From positions 1 through 9,017 of the forward strand of contig URTP01000086.1 of the NCBI GenBank assembly GCA_900550835.1: a stretch of DNA of 9,017 nucleotides. Direction: 5' to 3'. A model generated the notes under the pieces. That model did no database searches, was not told the DNA's origin, and saw only the letters and a list, made by a program, of their open reading frames with translations. Position numbers and translations under genes: made by a program. This document shows, in pieces, positions 6,050 through 9,017 of this stretch (within the stretch, counting starts at the first letter, position 1; each line of letters starts with the position of its first letter). Origin of the DNA: an uncultured Collinsella sp. (lineage in GTDB: Bacteria; Actinomycetota; Coriobacteriia; Coriobacteriales; Coriobacteriaceae).

Positions 6050-6934
6050 TTATTTGCCCGTGTTAGCAGACGAGCTATGCGAGGGGACGACGACCTTGGA
6101 CGGCTGCACGAGCGACTCGTCGTGCGCGGTAACCGCGGGGACGCTTGCCCCATCGCTTTTAGCCTTGGTGGATTCGGAACGCGCGATCTCCTCATCGAGG
6201 GCATCGATGTCAGCGTCCTCGACCACGGCGTTGAGCGACTCAAAGACACGGTTCTTAAGTAGCGCGGTGTGCACACCCTCGGTGAGATCGTGCAGCTTCT
6301 TAAAAGCGCGCTCGAGCTTGGCGTCGCGCTCGTCATCAGAGGTATCCATGCCGAGCATGCTCACGAGAACCTGCTCAAACATCGAAGACTCGCGGTTTGC
6401 CGACGATACGTACTGACGCAGGTTACGCGGCTCAATGTGGAAGCGCGACAGCTCCGAGCAGTAACGGATAATCGGGAAATCTCGGCCATCGACGAGCTCA
6501 CGGTTCTGCGGGCTCTTGATGATGCGGATAAGATCGTTCTCGGCAAGGGAGCGGATAAACGAAATCTCAACACCGAGCATATCTGGAATGGTCTCGATGG
6601 GATGCAGCTTTTGCTTGGTCTCCTTGGGCTCCGTCTTAAGCGGAACATCGGACAGAAGACCCACCTCGTAAGCCAAAGTGGACAGGTCCGTTGCGTTTTC
6701 CAAGCGCTGCTTAATGACGTTGAGCGGCATGTAGCGGGTCTTCTGCAGGTGCAGGATGACCTCGAGACGGTCAACGTCTTCCTTGGAGTACTGGCGATAC
6801 CCCTTAGGCGTACGATGAGGGGTGATGAGCCCCTCATCTTCTAGAAATCTAATTTTTGAGTTCGATAGATCGGGGTATGCGCCTCGAAGTAGGTTGACGA
6901 CTTGGCCGATACTCAGATAGTTGCGTTCGGCCAT
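6050..6934 (-). CDS. MerR-family regulator, FtsR/Rv1828-like
   Basis: 294 residues. The N-terminal winged-helix domain (about 6-80) reads YLSIGQVVNLL, then SNSKIRFLEDEGLITPHRTPKGYR, QYSKEDVDRL and MPLNVIKQRL. This pattern is close to the actinobacterial FtsR (C. glutamicum) / Rv1828 (M. tuberculosis) group, which unlike many MerR proteins carries no obvious metal or drug site. FtsR activates ftsZ in Corynebacterium. A second folded region (about 110-245) contains the FIRSLAENDLIRI and HIEPRNLRQYVSS segments. The last 45 or so residues are low-complexity and Ser/Ala-rich. The start codon lies only 3 bases after the stop of the FHA gene, and its ribosome site overlaps that gene's end, so translation is probably coupled. 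Family membership is firm; the ftsZ target is inferred from homology and gene order only. Confidence 0.88.
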   Translation of the reverse strand: MAERNYLSIGQVVNLLRGAYPDLSNSKIRFLEDEGLITPHRTPKGYRQYSKEDVDRLEVILHLQKTRYMPLNVIKQRLENATDLSTLAYEVGLLSDVPLKTEPKETKQKLHPIETIPDMLGVEISFIRSLAENDLIRIIKSPQNRELVDGRDFPIIRYCSELSRFHIEPRNLRQYVSSANRESSMFEQVLVSMLGMDTSDDERDAKLERAFKKLHDLTEGVHTALLKNRVFESLNAVVEDADIDALDEEIARSESTKAKSDGASVPAVTAHDESLVQPSKVVVPSHSSSANTGK

Positions 6935-6937
6935 TAC

Positions 6938-7372
6938 CTACTCACCGGTTTCGATGCGCTCCGGCGTGCTCTCGTGGTAGATGAGCGTGAACGTACCGAT
7001 CTGAACGGAAGAGCCGTCGTGTAGCGGAGCACCGTTGACGATGGCGCCGTCGACCCAGGTGCCGTTGAGCGAGCCCAGATCCTCGATGCGGGCGCCCAGG
7101 CCCTCACGAATAATGCGTGCGTGGCTGCGCGAGACAGTCATGTCGTTGAGGAAGATGCCGTTCGCGGGATCGCGGCCGATGGTGGTCACATCGTCCTCGA
7201 GCTCAAAGGCAGCTCCGGTCTGCGGACCCTTGACGATGGACAGAACCGGAGCGGTGATGCGCACGTTGGCCATGAGGTCGGGAACGGTGACGTCGCTTGA
7301 AGGCACGCGGAATACGCAGGTAGCGTCAGCAGTCTTATCATTCTGAGGCATATTGTTAACCATGTTGTCCAT
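6938..7372 (-). CDS. FHA-domain protein, GarA/OdhI-like
   Basis: 144 residues. The FHA domain (about 42-132) has the phosphothreonine-binding residues: Arg67 in IGRDP, Ser81 and His84 in VSRSHA, Asn103 in GSLNGT. The N-terminal tail contains DATCVFR (16-22), matching ETTSVFR of mycobacterial GarA and corynebacterial OdhI. There, phosphorylation of a Thr by Ser/Thr kinases makes the tail bind its own FHA domain and switches off inhibition of 2-oxoglutarate dehydrogenase and glutamate metabolism. Here the second Thr (Thr18) is kept and the first is Ala17. The ATG at 7372 was chosen (AGGGG upstream); a TTG at 7405 is a weaker option. The gene sits 66 bases after the pgsA-like gene and is followed almost without gap by the MerR gene, as garA is followed by Rv1828 in mycobacteria. 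The target here is unknown. Confidence 0.88.
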   Translation of the reverse strand: MDNMVNNMPQNDKTADATCVFRVPSSDVTVPDLMANVRITAPVLSIVKGPQTGAAFELEDDVTTIGRDPANGIFLNDMTVSRSHARIIREGLGARIEDLGSLNGTWVDGAIVNGAPLHDGSSVQIGTFTLIYHESTPERIETGE

Positions 7373-7438
7373 GACAACCCCTAACTTATCGCGGACGTGC
7401 CGCAAATAATGAACCGTACGTAATCATACCCCAACGAA

Positions 7439-8143
7439 TCAGTCTTCGATTTCAGGGTTCAGAAAGTCGATGTCCTCGTCCTCGGGATGCGCGAGAGCCT
7501 GTTTAATGGCCACTCCGCCCTTAATGGAATAGATGACAGCCGTGAGCATGGAGAAGATCACGCCGCCGTACACAAAGAAGATGCCGAGGGGCACCGAGCT
7601 TCCGTTGAGGCCCGGGAAGGCCGTAAGGGTTGAAGGTAAAAGTTGCAGGCCGTCAATAACGGGGAACCCGAGCAGCATGAGCGAGAAGCCGGTCATGAGC
7701 AGTGCAGTGGCAATCTTTCCGGGAAAGACGACATCGATGGGGCGACGGTGATAATGACGCACGATAAGCGTGCCGATGCCCAGATAGATGTCGCGGCCAA
7801 TAATGAGCACGCAGACCCAGATTGGCAGCTCTCCGCGAACCACCAGCCCAAGTACGCCGGTGAACAGCAGCGCACGGTCGCAGATGGGATCCATGACCTT
7901 GCCGAGCCACGAGACCGTCTTGGTCATGCGGGCGATCTGACCGTCCATCCAGTCGGTGGAGGCGGCAACGGCGTAGATAACGATGGCGATGACGCGGTTG
8001 TTATCCGTCACAAACAGGTACAGAAATACCAGGGTGAGGATCAGGCGCGTAAAGGTGATGAAATTGGAGATCGTAAAGATCTTATTCGACGGGTAATCGG
8101 AAGTGCCGATAAGCTCCTTTTTGATCTTCTTTTTGATGCCCAC
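7439..8143 (-). CDS. pgsA: CDP-alcohol phosphatidyltransferase (PgsA-like)
   Basis: 234 residues and multi-spanning, with hydrophobic segments near 27-46, 51-62, 91-102, 107-127, 143-162 and 187-206. The catalytic signature D-x2-DG-x2-AR-x8-G-x3-D-x3-D is complete: Asp64, Asp67, Gly68, Ala71, Arg72, Gly81, Asp85, Asp89. The family displaces CMP from CDP-diacylglycerol with an alcohol; glycerol-3-phosphate (PGP synthase) is the likeliest substrate, but cardiolipin- or inositol-phosphate-type activity cannot be excluded. The start is taken as GTG at 8143 (GGGGGAG just upstream). An in-frame ATG at 8233 would add 30 polar residues unlike the family and lies upstream of the likely promoter. The acidic tail EDEDIDFLNPEIED faces the cytoplasm or is free. 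It is the first gene of the operon continuing to FHA, MerR, apt and NlpC/P60; mycobacteria have pgsA3 near garA too. Confidence 0.9.
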   Translation of the reverse strand: MGIKKKIKKELIGTSDYPSNKIFTISNFITFTRLILTLVFLYLFVTDNNRVIAIVIYAVAASTDWMDGQIARMTKTVSWLGKVMDPICDRALLFTGVLGLVVRGELPIWVCVLIIGRDIYLGIGTLIVRHYHRRPIDVVFPGKIATALLMTGFSLMLLGFPVIDGLQLLPSTLTAFPGLNGSSVPLGIFFVYGGVIFSMLTAVIYSIKGGVAIKQALAHPEDEDIDFLNPEIED

Positions 8144-8179
8144 AGGACTCCCCCGCTGGTTAACGACAAAACTTTCGAT

Positions 8180-8208
8180 ACTATACCCGTTCCGGCGATG
8201 TCTATCCA
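8180..8208 (-). promoter_or_regulatory. Promoter of the pgsA-led operon
   Basis: On the minus strand TGGATA (8208-8203) and TATAGT (8185-8180) are separated by 17 bases, matching a housekeeping sigma promoter at 4/6 and 5/6 positions. Transcription would start near 8173, about 30 bases before the GTG start at 8143, which supports that start over the upstream ATG at 8233. Confidence 0.55.
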
Positions 8209-8270
8209 GCGCAAGCATAGAGAGTCCAGACATGAGGAAGGCGCTTTTGGGCGGCGGTGGATTTCACATT

Positions 8271-8329
8271 CGTGTACATCAGCCTCCAAACATGCCGAAA
8301 AATGTCGGTTTTGGAGGGTGATGTACACG
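8271..8329. repeat. 59-bp intergenic palindrome
   Basis: The left arm CGTGTACATCAGCCTCCAAA (8271-8290) and right arm 8310-8329 are inverted copies with one mismatch (8282/8318), so 19 of 20 positions pair. The 19-base interior contains CCGA/TCGG, which can extend the hairpin. TTTT follows on the plus strand. It lies between two divergent genes, so no known transcript needs a terminator here. It could be a REP/MITE-like element, an end of a transcript from an unseen small RNA, or an operator. Confidence 0.8.
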
Positions 8330-8361
8330 TTTTGATTCGGTGATTACATCGATCGGGAAAG

Positions 8362-8389
8362 TTGTTGCCTTAAGCAAATTAATCATGAT
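8362..8389 (+). promoter_or_regulatory. Weak promoter candidate for the ABC gene
   Basis: TTGTTG and CATGAT with a 16-base spacer, both imperfect matches to the housekeeping consensus. It would give a leader of about 145 bases ahead of the ABC start at 8540. It is offered only because some promoter is needed to the right of the palindrome. Confidence 0.22.
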
Positions 8390-8461
8390 GTGCGGGTCGA
8401 GAAGGGTCGGCGCCAAAAGAACCCAACGGCCGTTATGGCTTCGTTAGAAACGCGCCCCACC

Positions 8462-8518
8462 ATGGATGGTGAACCCGAAAGGTAAGGCGCGCGGGCACGG
8501 TGGCGCGGCCCGCGCGCC
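8462..8518 (+). promoter_or_regulatory. Structured leader: short open frame and GC hairpin
   Basis: ATG at 8462 opens a 7-codon frame (MDGEPER) ending in TAA at 8485. It is immediately followed by a GC-only stem GGCGCGCGGG (8486-8495) with CCCGCGCGCC (8509-8518), extendable by one pair. CGCGCC at 8451-8456 can instead pair with GGCGCG at 8486-8491, so the two structures are mutually exclusive. The layout resembles a translational or transcriptional attenuator. There is no ribosome site before the short frame and no T-run after the hairpin, so this is only suggestive. Confidence 0.3.
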
Positions 8519-8539
8519 CGGAAGAGAAAGGATAAACCC

Positions 8540-9017
<478 letters not shown>

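Larger units (their letters stand above)
8234..8539. other. Divergent intergenic region between pgsA and the ABC gene
   Basis: 306 bases with no convincing gene of more than a few codons. It holds, from left to right, a 59-bp palindrome (8271-8329), a weak plus-strand promoter candidate (TTGTTG at 8362-8367, 16 bases, CATGAT at 8384-8389), a 7-codon open frame (8462-8485) and a GC-only hairpin (8486-8518) just before the ribosome site of the ABC gene. The composition changes within it, from mixed on the left to very GC-rich from about 8450 on. Confidence 0.6.

Noticed and set aside
7643..8335. A 230-codon plus-strand frame opposite pgsA and its upstream region
   Set aside because: It overlaps the complete catalytic signature of the phosphatidyltransferase, and its translation is rich in Asp/His/Gln with no domain character; a shadow frame.

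Overview
The window looks like a chromosomal segment of a Coriobacteriia-type actinobacterium, most like Collinsella; this is inferred from protein character and gene order, not from a search. The base composition is moderately GC-rich. Genes are short and compactly arranged. One block joins a CDP-alcohol phosphatidyltransferase, a GarA/OdhI-like FHA protein and an FtsR-like MerR regulator, a neighbourhood also known from mycobacteria and corynebacteria.

Layout: (1) At the left edge, positions 1-76 form a long imperfect palindrome. It is followed by a minus-strand GT28/MGDG-synthase-like glycosyltransferase (104-1405). (2) Divergent from it is a plus-strand thioredoxin reductase gene (1524-2462) closed by an intrinsic terminator. 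(3) Next comes a plus-strand DUF1836-type gene (2617-3227) broken by an apparent one-base deletion near 2940. (4) It converges on a minus-strand degV-like lipid-binding gene (3300-4166) across a shared bidirectional terminator. The degV promoter region carries an unusual cluster of repeats. (5) A minus-strand run, probably one operon read from right to left, follows: pgsA-like (8143-7439), FHA (7372-6938), MerR/FtsR-like (6934-6050), apt (6014-5484) and a secreted NlpC/P60 peptidase (5451-4345). It ends in a clear terminator at 4283-4321. (6) A 306-base intergenic region contains a 59-bp palindrome, the pgsA promoter and the leader of a new plus-strand gene. (7) At the right edge is the 5' part of a very GC-rich ABC-transporter ATPase gene of the lantibiotic-immunity/BcrA type, cut by the window end.

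How they fit together: the minus-strand operon mixes envelope functions (phospholipid head-group synthesis, peptidoglycan cleavage), a purine salvage enzyme and two signalling/regulatory proteins. The FHA protein keeps the threonine of the GarA phospho-switch motif. The glycosyltransferase (glycolipid synthesis) and the DegV protein (fatty-acid binding) add to the membrane-lipid theme. No transposase, CRISPR array, tRNA or rRNA gene was seen. Most of the window is ordinary housekeeping. The points that merit attention are the broken DUF1836 gene, the GarA-like switch, the degV operator cluster, the two large palindromes, and the compositionally different ABC gene with its structured leader.
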